Source of the DNA: JBKECO01 sp047974745
GTDB taxonomy: Bacteria; Bacillota; Clostridia; Lachnospirales; Lachnospiraceae
Length of the DNA: 64,000 nt
Direction: 5' to 3'
NCBI GenBank assembly: GCA_047974745.1
Contig: JBKECO010000002.1
Span: 47,313 to 111,312 of the forward strand
A program made the position numbers and the translations under genes. Shown one piece after another: positions 37,232 through 45,646 of this stretch (positions within the stretch are counted from its first letter, which is position 1; every line of letters starts with the position of its first letter). The notes under the pieces were generated by a model. That model searched no databases, was not told the origin of the DNA, and saw only the letters and a program-made list of their open reading frames with translations.

Positions 37232-39790
37232 ATGCGTGGTACAGCGCTGGAAAGGATGGAAAGAAAGTTGAGAAAATTTCTTATAAAGGCATTTGTTCTT
37301 TTTCTTGTCCTGATCGGAGGAATTCTGGTATTTGGACAATTTACAAATAAAGATAATGAAGATATGACAAAGGATATGGCGGGAGCGACCTATCCGGTCC
37401 TGTCTTTTTACATGGGCGACATTCAGATCAATGAGCTGTTTGGATATAAAGATGAAATGCAGGCTATTTATATGAGAGATACGATCACGCCCATCGATTC
37501 TGACAGGATACTTCCTGCCAGAATCCAGACGTATGGAAACTCCATTACCGGAATTTCATATGAAATCCGAAGTCTGGACATGCAGCGCCTGGTCGCACAG
37601 ACTGCGGTCACAGAATTTGATACGTCAGATGACATAGTGGACGTGTCGTTTCAAATTGAAAATATTTTGGAAGATAATGCAGAATATCTGCTTTTCATTA
37701 CACTAGAGACCTCGGCCGGACCACTTCATTATTATACAAGACTGGTGCAGGATGTATCCCAATATTCACAAGAATGCATTGCATTTGCTGAGCAGTTCCA
37801 CAACAATACCTTTGACACCTCTCAGGGCAGCTGGCTTGCTACCTATATGGAGCCGAATTCGTCCGGAGATAACTCCAATCTTGCAGCTGTCAATATACAT
37901 TCCTCTCTCAAGCAGGTTCAATGGGCAGATTTCCCGGGAGAGAGACAGACAACACCAGTTCCTTCTATAAAAGAGGTGAACGATACGTATACGGTGGTGG
38001 TTATGAACTATCTGATGTATTCAGATGGTAACAGCGGAGAACCAGAGTATTATAATGTCAGTGAAAAATACAGGATACGATATACCAGTGAAAGGATATA
38101 TCTGCTTGACTTTGAGCGGGAGATGAACCAGATTTTTAGAAGTGGGAATGACAATACCTATGATAATTACCTGCAGCTTGGAATTCGGGATGCACAGGTC
38201 GAATATGCCACCAATGAGAAGGGTACTATCGCTGCATTTATTCAAGAGGGTGAATTATGGGAATTTAACGAGACGAACAACCAGCTCTCCCAGGTCTTTA
38301 GCTTTAATAGCAGTGAAGGAATCGATAGAAGAGAAAACAATCAGCAGCATGATATTCGGATCATCAATGTCGATGAGACGGGAAGTACGAACTTTGTTGT
38401 GTATGGATATATGAATTCGGGTTCACATGAGGGAAGAGTCGGTATCAGTGTTTATCACTATGACAGTGTTGCAAATACGATCGAAGAAGAGTTGTTTATT
38501 CCCTCAACGCAGTCGTTTCAAGTCATGAAAGAAACCATCGACCAGCTGATGTATGAGAATACACAGGGTATCTTTTTCCTGCTGCTAGAAGATACGATAT
38601 ATCGAATCGACCTTGCGACCATGGAGGCAAGCCCTCTGGTCGAAGGGATTGTGGAAGGTCAGTTTGCTGTTTCTGATTCTCAGCAATACTTCGTATGGTC
38701 CGATGAGATTTCAGGGGAATATGGAACAAGCTTAAACAGCATCAATCTGGATACAGAAGAAATCAATGCGATCCAGGGTGAAAACGGGAACTATATCAAG
38801 CCGCTTGGTTTCATGAATGACGACCTTATTTATGGCGAAGCACATCAGAGCGATATGCCTTCTGGACTGACACAAGGCAGTGTATTTCCAATGTATAAGA
38901 TCGAGATCATGGAATTGCAGTCGAATACCCAGGTGAAAGAATATGAGAAGAGCGGATACTATATATCAGATGTTTCGGTTATTGACGATACGATATATCT
39001 GAACAGACTAAGCTATAATGGGATCGCTTTTGTGGAAGCGGAGCAGGATACCATTATGAGCCGTGATTCAGACGATGAGTCCAGCGGATCGATTCATACG
39101 ACGTTAACGGAAGAACGGCAGACTCAGGTTCAAATCAGCATGACGGATTTTGTAAAAGAAGCTGCACCAAAATTGCTGACCCCAAAAGAAGTCATATTTG
39201 AGAATGTAAGAGAGGTAACTTTAGAAGGCGGTACAAAGATGGAGGCATATATTGCCTATGCCTGGGGCAATACACTGATTATCACGAATCGATTGCAGAC
39301 AGCAATTGCAGAAGCGAACAGTCAGATGGGAGTAGTTCTTGACCAGGAACAGAAATATGTGTGGATGCGCTCAAGAGGCATTAGTAAAACTGCAATTCCG
39401 GTTCAGGTCGGCCTAGAGGATACGAACAGCAGCTCCCTAGCAAAATGTGTGAGTGCGATGCTTGAGAATGAATCCGTCAATATTCAGGTACAGACGCTTC
39501 TCGATCAGGGACAGTCGCCGGAAGAGATCCTGACTGAGGCTCTGGGTGATGCAATTGTGCTGAATCTGTCAGGAGCAGCTCTCGAAGAAGTCTTGTATTA
39601 TGTAAATTTAGGACATCCTGTTCTTGCCGTGAAAAATGGAACAGAAGCGGTATTGATAACAGGATATACGTCTTCTGCAATTACAATCTTTGATCCATCT
39701 ACGAACGCAGAAAGTACCCTGCCGATTTTAGAAGCATCCGACCTGTTCGTTTCAGCAGGCTCGATTTATATTAGTTATTTGGTACCATAA
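37232..39790 (+). CDS. Large membrane-anchored extracellular protein with C-terminal C39-like domain
   Basis: An 852-aa protein with one N-terminal helix (RKFLIKAFVLFLVLIGGILVFG), then a long extracellular beta-rich region with propeller-like repeats, for example RIDLATMEASPLV and SINLDTEEINAI. The C-terminal ~120 residues look C39 peptidase-like (VLYYVNLGHPVLAVKNGTEAVLITGY, then FDPSTN), but the usual catalytic His position appears to be Ala, so it may be non-catalytic. The function is unknown; a cell-envelope role fits its LtaS-like neighbour. ATG 37232 is uncertain, with ATG 37256 and TTG 37268 as options. Confidence 0.7.
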   Translation: MRGTALERMERKLRKFLIKAFVLFLVLIGGILVFGQFTNKDNEDMTKDMAGATYPVLSFYMGDIQINELFGYKDEMQAIYMRDTITPIDSDRILPARIQTYGNSITGISYEIRSLDMQRLVAQTAVTEFDTSDDIVDVSFQIENILEDNAEYLLFITLETSAGPLHYYTRLVQDVSQYSQECIAFAEQFHNNTFDTSQGSWLATYMEPNSSGDNSNLAAVNIHSSLKQVQWADFPGERQTTPVPSIKEVNDTYTVVVMNYLMYSDGNSGEPEYYNVSEKYRIRYTSERIYLLDFEREMNQIFRSGNDNTYDNYLQLGIRDAQVEYATNEKGTIAAFIQEGELWEFNETNNQLSQVFSFNSSEGIDRRENNQQHDIRIINVDETGSTNFVVYGYMNSGSHEGRVGISVYHYDSVANTIEEELFIPSTQSFQVMKETIDQLMYENTQGIFFLLLEDTIYRIDLATMEASPLVEGIVEGQFAVSDSQQYFVWSDEISGEYGTSLNSINLDTEEINAIQGENGNYIKPLGFMNDDLIYGEAHQSDMPSGLTQGSVFPMYKIEIMELQSNTQVKEYEKSGYYISDVSVIDDTIYLNRLSYNGIAFVEAEQDTIMSRDSDDESSGSIHTTLTEERQTQVQISMTDFVKEAAPKLLTPKEVIFENVREVTLEGGTKMEAYIAYAWGNTLIITNRLQTAIAEANSQMGVVLDQEQKYVWMRSRGISKTAIPVQVGLEDTNSSSLAKCVSAMLENESVNIQVQTLLDQGQSPEEILTEALGDAIVLNLSGAALEEVLYYVNLGHPVLAVKNGTEAVLITGYTSSAITIFDPSTNAESTLPILEASDLFVSAGSIYISYLVP

Positions 39791-39864
39791 AAATAAAACT
39801 GCATAATTTTTAACGGATAATCAGATAACATTCAGATGAAATTACTGATTTTAGTAAATGTAGC

Positions 39865-39893
39865 TTGCAAAAGAACGGAATTTAGTTTATATT
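39865..39893 (+). promoter_or_regulatory. Promoter of HPr-like gene
   Basis: TTGCAA (39865-39870), a 17-bp spacer and TATATT (39888-39893) lie 29 bp before the ATG of the HPr-like gene. Confidence 0.6.
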
Positions 39894-39921
39894 CAAATCT
39901 GTACTTTAGGAGGGAAAAAAC

Positions 39922-40176
39922 ATGGGCAAAAAGGAAATTATCGTATCAGACGTATCAGGTAAACATAATAATCCAATTGCAGAACTTGTACAGGTTGCCT
40001 GCCAATTCGACAGTAACATTACTCTGGAAAGTAATAATCGTAAAATCAATGCAAAAAGCATTATGGGAATTATGGCATTTAACCCATCAAGAGGAATGAG
40101 TGTAAATATCATAACTGATGGAAAAGATGAGCAAGAAGCTCTGTATGCCATGGAAAATTTCCTGTTGTGCCGCTAA
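39922..40176 (+). CDS. HPr-family phosphocarrier protein with altered active site
   Basis: An 84-aa HPr-fold protein. The phospho-acceptor His15 (SGKHNNPIAELV) and the regulatory Ser46 (AKSIMGIM) are at canonical positions. The invariant GIHARPA loop reads GKHNNPI, so Arg17, which stabilises phospho-His, is Asn, and Ala16 is also Asn. It could be a slow or specialised PTS carrier, or a Crh-like regulator acting through Ser46 phosphorylation. It is monocistronic, with a good promoter, an AGGAGGGAAAAAAC ribosome site and its own terminator. No EI or EII gene is nearby. Confidence 0.85.
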   Translation: MGKKEIIVSDVSGKHNNPIAELVQVACQFDSNITLESNNRKINAKSIMGIMAFNPSRGMSVNIITDGKDEQEALYAMENFLLCR

Positions 40177-40244
40177 TCTTAGAAACAGAAATACAAGTTA
40201 TATAGAAGAACATGATTCAAAATTAACACATTCAAATAAAGTAC

Positions 40245-40285
40245 AAAGAGCAGGTTGTCACGGTTCGGTGACAGCCTGCTCTTTT
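40245..40285 (+). terminator. Terminator after HPr-like gene
   Basis: AAAGAGCAGG...TGTCAC pairs with GTGACA...CCTGCTCTTT over 40245-40285, with a T-rich tail. It is nearly symmetric and so may also serve the convergent prs gene. Confidence 0.85.
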
Positions 40286-40312
40286 GTTTGTGTGTTTGCC
40301 AGATATTGCAAT

Positions 40313-41506
40313 CTATTTGCCTGAGTCGGTCAATTGAGCCGCTCTGTACTTGTCCAGAAGTTTATGGATTCTGTCGTAAGGATCCAAAAGATCACCGATG
40401 GAGAGATCGTGGTTCAGAGAATCAATAATATAGGCGATATACTTACTCATGTCACAGTTGATATAGTATTCTTTATCAAGGAGCTCTGGTGACTGGTAGG
40501 TTAGGTTCGTTGTAACGACACGGTAGATGATCCCATCTTTGTATGCTTTGTCAAATTTCTCAAGACCATTGGTAAATAGTCCAAAGGTAGAAATGACGAA
40601 GATTCGGTTCGCCTTGCGTTCTTTTAGCTCTGTAGCAACATCGATCATACTGTCGCCGGAGGAGATCATGTCATCGATTATGAGAACGTCCTTGCCCTCT
40701 ACAGAGCTTCCAAGGAATTCATGGGCAACGATAGGATTTCTGCCATTTACGATTTTACTGTAATCTCTTCGCTTATAGAACATACCCATATCCAGCCCAA
40801 GTACATTAGACAGATAGACAGCTCGGTTCGTACCACCTTCATCTGGGCTGATTACCATCATATGGTCGTTGTCTATAATCAGATCCTTGTCTCTCTTAAG
40901 AATACCCTTAATGAACTGGTAAGCGGGCTGTACGGTGTCGAATCCTTTGAGGGGAATGGCATTTTGTACCCGAGGATCATGTGCATCAAAGGTAATGATA
41001 TTGTCAACGCCCATTGTAACGAGTTCCTGAAGTGCGATGGCACAGTCTAAAGACTCGCGGGAAGTCCTTTTGTGCTGCCGGCTCTCATATAGGAAAGGAA
41101 TGATGACGGTAATTCTTCTTGCTTTTCCACCAACAGCAGCAATAATTCTCTTCAGATCTGCATAGTGGTCATCCGGAGACATCCGATTCTCCTTCCCAAA
41201 TAAAGAGTAGGTTAGCGAATGATTAGTAACATCTACCATTAAGAAAAGGTCGTATCCACGTACCGATTCTTTGATCACACCCTTTGCTTCCCCTGTACCA
41301 AATCTTGGGCAGTATGCCTTTAGCCTGTAACTGTCTCTGTAATAGCCCTGATAGGCACTGTCATCACAGTGGTCATGCTCTCGTTTGCTGCGCCACTGTA
41401 CGAGAAAGTTATCCACCTTCTCGCCCATCTTCTGAATGCTTTCCAGAGGGATCAGTCCCAGGGTTCCTGCCGGAATCGTCTCTAATATTCTCTCATCACT
41501 TGCCAT
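40313..41506 (-). CDS. prs: Ribose-phosphate pyrophosphokinase
   Basis: A 397-aa PRPP synthase, longer than the usual ~315 aa by an N-terminal extension of about 80 residues. Landmarks are IIPFLYESRQHKR near residue 137 (the pyrophosphate/ATP loop) and the PRPP-binding VLIIDDMISSGDSM near 275. It makes PRPP for nucleotides, His and Trp. The start is ATG 41506, because GGAGGACGCAATC lies immediately upstream; an in-frame ATG five codons earlier contains this site and is not used. Confidence 0.93.
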   Translation of the reverse strand: MASDERILETIPAGTLGLIPLESIQKMGEKVDNFLVQWRSKREHDHCDDSAYQGYYRDSYRLKAYCPRFGTGEAKGVIKESVRGYDLFLMVDVTNHSLTYSLFGKENRMSPDDHYADLKRIIAAVGGKARRITVIIPFLYESRQHKRTSRESLDCAIALQELVTMGVDNIITFDAHDPRVQNAIPLKGFDTVQPAYQFIKGILKRDKDLIIDNDHMMVISPDEGGTNRAVYLSNVLGLDMGMFYKRRDYSKIVNGRNPIVAHEFLGSSVEGKDVLIIDDMISSGDSMIDVATELKERKANRIFVISTFGLFTNGLEKFDKAYKDGIIYRVVTTNLTYQSPELLDKEYYINCDMSKYIAYIIDSLNHDLSIGDLLDPYDRIHKLLDKYRAAQLTDSGK

Positions 41507-41567
41507 GATTGCGTCCTCCATAAATTTAAATATGTCTTTATACTCAATAGATTGATCTAATGAATGC

Positions 41568-42560
41568 TTACTTATTATAAAATCGTTTTTGTACTCGGAT
41601 ATCCTTACAGTACATTTTTATGAACTGAAAATCTTTGGAAATCCTTGAAAAGGTTCTTTCAGAAAAAATCTGCATCAGATGATCCAACGAAAGGTTCGTG
41701 GAGATGATGGTAGATTTTCTCCTTAGAATTCTTTCATTCAGACACAAAAACAACTGTGACGAAGTAAAGGAATTGGGGAGTTCTGTTCCCAAATCATCAA
41801 TAATCAACAAATCACAGTCAAAAATATCCTGGCTTGCACGAATCATCTCTGCATCCGTATCTTTATGAAAAATATTTTTTTCGAAAAGTGTGAATAACTG
41901 AAGTGCTGTAAAATAGATCACGGAATGACCAGTATCCAATAATTCCTTGGCGATACAATTGGATAAAAAAGTCTTGCCGACACCAGTACTTCCAAAAAAC
42001 AGTATATTAGAAAAGTCCTGATCAAAAGAATCGATAAATTGTTTTGATTTTTCAACAGCATATTTGATGGTGTCCAAAGAGGACCGTTCGTCCTCAGGGT
42101 TGATATCATCAGCCTGAAAATATTGATAGGAAAAGTGCTCAAAGTTCTCTTCTTCTAGAATATTTCGTATGTTGGACTGCAGATAGACTGAATCGATCGC
42201 CTTTTGCCTGAAACAGTGACAGCGAGTGCCTCCTATATAACCGGTATCCTTACAGTCGTTACACGCAAAAGGGGGATGGAGATAATTCTCATCATAGCCT
42301 AGTGCGTTCAGGATGCGAAGTCGCTCGCTCCTATTGGAGGAAATGATTCCTCTGAGTTTTTCAAGAGCAGAATCATCTCCATCCAACAACAAGCGTGCCT
42401 GCTCAAGAGAAGCGGTGGCAATGGCATCGTCTATTTCTTTGAGCCGGTGATCCCTGGAATATACTTCGGCGATCCGTTCCAGCGTCAGATGATGGTGGCG
42501 GATCTGAAGCTCTTGATAGGATCGTTGGATTTCATCGTATTGCGTGTTGCTTAGAGACAT
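41568..42560 (-). CDS. DnaI/DnaC-like helicase loader ATPase
   Basis: A 330-aa AAA+ ATPase. It has a Cys-rich zinc-like motif (CNDCKDTGYIGGTRCHC, ~residues 91-107), Walker A GSTGVGKT, and Walker B LLIIDDLGTE. This arrangement is that of DnaI-type loaders of the replicative helicase. The ATG at 42560 follows AAGGAGATCTGTC. It lies 21 bp after the DnaD-domain gene, the expected partner, and the pair forms an operon for replication initiation or restart. Confidence 0.9.
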   Translation of the reverse strand: MSLSNTQYDEIQRSYQELQIRHHHLTLERIAEVYSRDHRLKEIDDAIATASLEQARLLLDGDDSALEKLRGIISSNRSERLRILNALGYDENYLHPPFACNDCKDTGYIGGTRCHCFRQKAIDSVYLQSNIRNILEEENFEHFSYQYFQADDINPEDERSSLDTIKYAVEKSKQFIDSFDQDFSNILFFGSTGVGKTFLSNCIAKELLDTGHSVIYFTALQLFTLFEKNIFHKDTDAEMIRASQDIFDCDLLIIDDLGTELPNSFTSSQLFLCLNERILRRKSTIISTNLSLDHLMQIFSERTFSRISKDFQFIKMYCKDIRVQKRFYNK

Positions 42561-42581
42561 GACAGATCTCCTTGTAGGCAA

Positions 42582-43694
42582 TTATTTATTCGAATCTAAC
42601 AACTGTTTCTCAAGTATGTTAAAGTCGTAGGATCTTTGAGTGAAGTTATTGAACTTATTCGAAGCTACTTTCTTTTGCCTTTGTTCCGGGGTAAATCCGG
42701 AGGATTGCAGCTTTTTATAAGAAAGATCGATTTTGAGAATATCATCCCGATGCCGTACTTTCTGTGTATGCCAGTTCGTAAGAATCTGGTCAGCATATTC
42801 AAAATTCGGCTTTCCAATCGAAGAAAGTGTGCGTTTGCAGGCTTCTTGGACGATCTCATTGCTGAATGCGAATTCATTGAACCATTTATTGATATAGGTA
42901 AGCTCTGATTCCACCAGATTACGACCGGCTATACCGAACTGTTTCATAACAAAAATGGCTGTTTTACTGTACAGGCTCTTGGCAATACGAGCCTGCTTTA
43001 CGGTACAGATATTCTCGTCTTTCCAGTTCAACGCTATTTTTTCCATATATCTCAGACTGGTGTGGTTATTGCCGATGCTTGTCTCAATCAGATATTCGAT
43101 CAGCTCAGTCGCCATACCTAGACCATCATACCAGAATAGGATCGTGCGGATCTCCATGGGGTTTAATGTTCTTCCTAGGTAGCTTTCAGTGATAAATAAA
43201 ATCTCGCGGATATCCTCCCTTTCCTGAAATGCGGAAAGTTCATCCAGAGTATAGGAATCTTTCTTTTGTTTTATTTCATCCTCAGGCGCATCGACCTCAT
43301 TCTCATTCACATGTGTCTGTGCCGAAGGTGCATCTGGAACCAAAACCTCATTCGGAGGTTCTGCCAAAGCGGTTACCGCAAGTGGCGGTACAGTTTCCGT
43401 ATCACTGAGCATGCAGATTCCGGCGAGCTGTTTATCTGCACTGTATTCGAGCTGTAACAGATTCACCTTCTCCCAATAATGAAGTGCTCTTTGGATATCT
43501 TTTTCTGTATGCTCGAAGCGATCTGCAATTTCGGACAATGAAAAATGAGCATCCTTCTGATTCATACATCGAAGAAGATAGAGATAAATCTTAACAAATT
43601 CTCCGTTTGCGGATGCCATATATTCGTCTATAAAACGATTTGGTACATAGGTTGCGGACTGTAATCCGCTGCTGTGAAGATTGATATCAGACAT
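42582..43694 (-). CDS. DnaD-domain replication initiation protein
   Basis: A 370-aa protein with an N-terminal winged-helix region (~15-100), an acidic linker and two DnaD/DnaB2-type repeats (around 150-235 and 255-335; signatures include IRTILFWYDGLGM and YADQILTNWHTQKV). DnaD/DnaB proteins remodel DNA at the origin or at forks and recruit the helicase-loader complex. It is first in the operon with the DnaI-like gene. The intergenic region upstream carries two tandem DnaA-box pairs. Confidence 0.88.
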   Translation of the reverse strand: MSDINLHSSGLQSATYVPNRFIDEYMASANGEFVKIYLYLLRCMNQKDAHFSLSEIADRFEHTEKDIQRALHYWEKVNLLQLEYSADKQLAGICMLSDTETVPPLAVTALAEPPNEVLVPDAPSAQTHVNENEVDAPEDEIKQKKDSYTLDELSAFQEREDIREILFITESYLGRTLNPMEIRTILFWYDGLGMATELIEYLIETSIGNNHTSLRYMEKIALNWKDENICTVKQARIAKSLYSKTAIFVMKQFGIAGRNLVESELTYINKWFNEFAFSNEIVQEACKRTLSSIGKPNFEYADQILTNWHTQKVRHRDDILKIDLSYKKLQSSGFTPEQRQKKVASNKFNNFTQRSYDFNILEKQLLDSNK

Positions 43695-43801
43695 AACGAA
43701 ACCTCCCTAAATTCAGGTCTGTTTCAGATTATAGCACGTGAAAACACAATTGAAAAGGGGTAGCCTTCCCAGGGTCTTTGTCAAAAAAACTTGCACTAAA
43801 A

Positions 43802-43819
43802 TGTGGATAATGTGGATAA
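43802..43819 (-). promoter_or_regulatory. Tandem DnaA boxes, dnaD-proximal pair
   Basis: Two directly abutting perfect DnaA boxes (TGTGGATAA on the plus strand, i.e. TTATCCACA on minus) at 43802-43810 and 43811-43819, about 108 bp upstream of the dnaD start. A weaker TTGTGGAAG follows immediately. Confidence 0.75.
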
Positions 43820-43966
43820 CTTGTGGAAGTATACATAAATTTTACATAAGCCTTACAGTTTGTGCCTATTTTTTCAAACCTTTTGAGAATATCATGGAAA
43901 AAATGGAAATAATGTTATGTAAACACGTAATCCACAGTGAAACTGTTGATATAATACACAATTAAT

Positions 43967-43984
43967 TGTGGATAATGTGGATAA
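43967..43984 (-). promoter_or_regulatory. Tandem DnaA boxes, murC-proximal pair
   Basis: A second copy of the same abutting pair at 43967-43975 and 43976-43984, ending 1 bp from the murC stop. The two copies share TGTGGATAATGTGGATAAC and lie 165 bp apart. A one-mismatch box, TAATCCACA, lies at 43928-43936 in the opposite orientation. The DNA between is AT-rich. Confidence 0.75.
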
Positions 43985-43985
43985 C

Positions 43986-45368
43986 CTATTGGTTCAGTAG
44001 GTGTTCACCTATAGTTACAACATCTCCGGCACCCATGGTTATCAACAAATCATTTTTAAAACTATTTTTTTTCAAATAGAGTTCAATGTCATCAAATGAC
44101 TTCATATATAGGACATTCGTCCCAGCTTCAAGCATTCGTTCATATAGGTCTTCGGTTGATATCTGATAGGTGTTTAGCTCCCTCGCTGCATAAATATCTG
44201 TAAGGATCACCAGATCTGCCATGGAAAGGACTTCGGCAAACTCTTCCAGGAAAGCCTTTGTTCGGGAATAGGTATGGGGCTGAAAGACACACACGATCCG
44301 CTTTCCGGGGATTGCAGAAGCTGCGGATAATGCTGCATGCACCTCTGTTGGGTGATGGGAATAGTCATCTACCACCATCGCACCATTCGCAAGGAATCCC
44401 TTTAATTCAAAACGCCTGTCAGGCCCTGTGAATTCAGCAAATCCCTGACGGATCACATCAAAGGACAGCCCAAGTGAATGGGCAGCTGCATAGGCTGCAA
44501 GTGAATTGGAGATATTGTGGATTCCCGGAACATGGAGCTCGATGCGCCCTAGCTCTTTTCCCTGGAATTGTAAGGTATAGGAGCCGTGCCCCAGAATATC
44601 GAAACTGATTGCAGAAGCCGCAAAATCACTTGCCTCAGTGAATCCATAGGTCAGGATCTGGCAAGAAAGACCAGAAGTGAGCTCGTCAATTCCTTCAATT
44701 TCATGGTTTATGATCAGAGTACCCTGACTCTTTGTATTCTTTGCAAAAAGACGAAAGGAGTTACGGACATCATCCAAATCTTTAAAAAAATCCAGATGCT
44801 CTGCTTCTATATTTAATATGATTTCAACCAGCGGGTGAAAATGTAAAAAGCTGTTTGTATATTCACATGCCTCTGTGACAAATATATCGGAATTTCCAAT
44901 TCGAATATTACCCTGAATGCTTTTTAAAATTCCGCCAACAGATAAGGTAGGATCGGTTTCGGCACATACAAGGATCTGTCCGATCATGGAGGTTGTCGTT
45001 GTTTTTCCGTGGGTTCCAGAAATAGCAACAGAATTCTTGAAATTGTCCATGATCTGTCCCAGGAGCTCCGCTCTCGACAGCATTGGAATGCCAAGTGAAA
45101 CACAGGCAGTATATTCTGGATTATCCTCCTTGATCGCAGCAGTAAATACAACGAGATCCGTGCTGGAAATAATATTGGCTTCTGATTGCCCAATGAAAAC
45201 CACAGCACCTTTTTTTGACAAATGGTCAGTCAGCTGTGATGATTTTGAATCGGATCCTGACACGGTAAATCCTTTTGAAAGCAGAATTTCAGCAAGTCCA
45301 CTCATGCTGATGCCGCCAATGCCGATAAAATGCACATGTGCAGGTATGTCAAACCGTAATTGATACAT
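43986..45368 (-). CDS. murC: UDP-N-acetylmuramate--L-alanine ligase
   Basis: A 460-aa Mur ligase with the N-terminal nucleotide-binding motif (HFIGIGGISMSGLAEILL in part), the ATP loop GTHGKTTT, and later DDYSHHPTEV and FQPHTYSRT. It adds L-Ala to UDP-MurNAc in peptidoglycan synthesis. ATG 45368 is chosen because GGAGGAAACA precedes it; an ATG four codons upstream overlaps that site. It is monocistronic by position. Confidence 0.96.
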   Translation of the reverse strand: MYQLRFDIPAHVHFIGIGGISMSGLAEILLSKGFTVSGSDSKSSQLTDHLSKKGAVVFIGQSEANIISSTDLVVFTAAIKEDNPEYTACVSLGIPMLSRAELLGQIMDNFKNSVAISGTHGKTTTTSMIGQILVCAETDPTLSVGGILKSIQGNIRIGNSDIFVTEACEYTNSFLHFHPLVEIILNIEAEHLDFFKDLDDVRNSFRLFAKNTKSQGTLIINHEIEGIDELTSGLSCQILTYGFTEASDFAASAISFDILGHGSYTLQFQGKELGRIELHVPGIHNISNSLAAYAAAHSLGLSFDVIRQGFAEFTGPDRRFELKGFLANGAMVVDDYSHHPTEVHAALSAASAIPGKRIVCVFQPHTYSRTKAFLEEFAEVLSMADLVILTDIYAARELNTYQISTEDLYERMLEAGTNVLYMKSFDDIELYLKKNSFKNDLLITMGAGDVVTIGEHLLNQ

Positions 45369-45474
45369 TGTTTCCTCCATTCAATATCCGGACTCATATT
45401 TTTCATATGAATTCAATATTATGTAATTTCTTGTAAGCTTTTTACTACATGTTGTGAGTTATTTGACAACCTAT

Positions 45475-45502
45475 ATTATAACTCGAAATCCGTAATTTGC
45501 AA
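45475..45502 (-). promoter_or_regulatory. Probable murC promoter
   Basis: Read on the minus strand: TTGCAA (45502-45497), a 16-bp spacer and TATAAT (45480-45475), about 105 bp before the murC ATG. Confidence 0.5.
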
Positions 45503-45646
45503 ATTTAATTCAAATTTCTATAATAATACGTTAATTGACTGAAATATGAGAAAAAAACCTTTAAAACCTGAGAAAAATAGTGCAAAAAATGAATGTTATG
45601 GTATAATTATAAAAAGAAAAGAATATGGCATAAAGAGGTGAATAGC

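Noticed and set aside
43802..43984. Reading the DnaA-box pairs as the chromosomal origin
   Set aside because: No dnaA, dnaN, rpmH or parAB genes are near, and the region lies between murC and dnaD. A regulatory or titration site is more economical.
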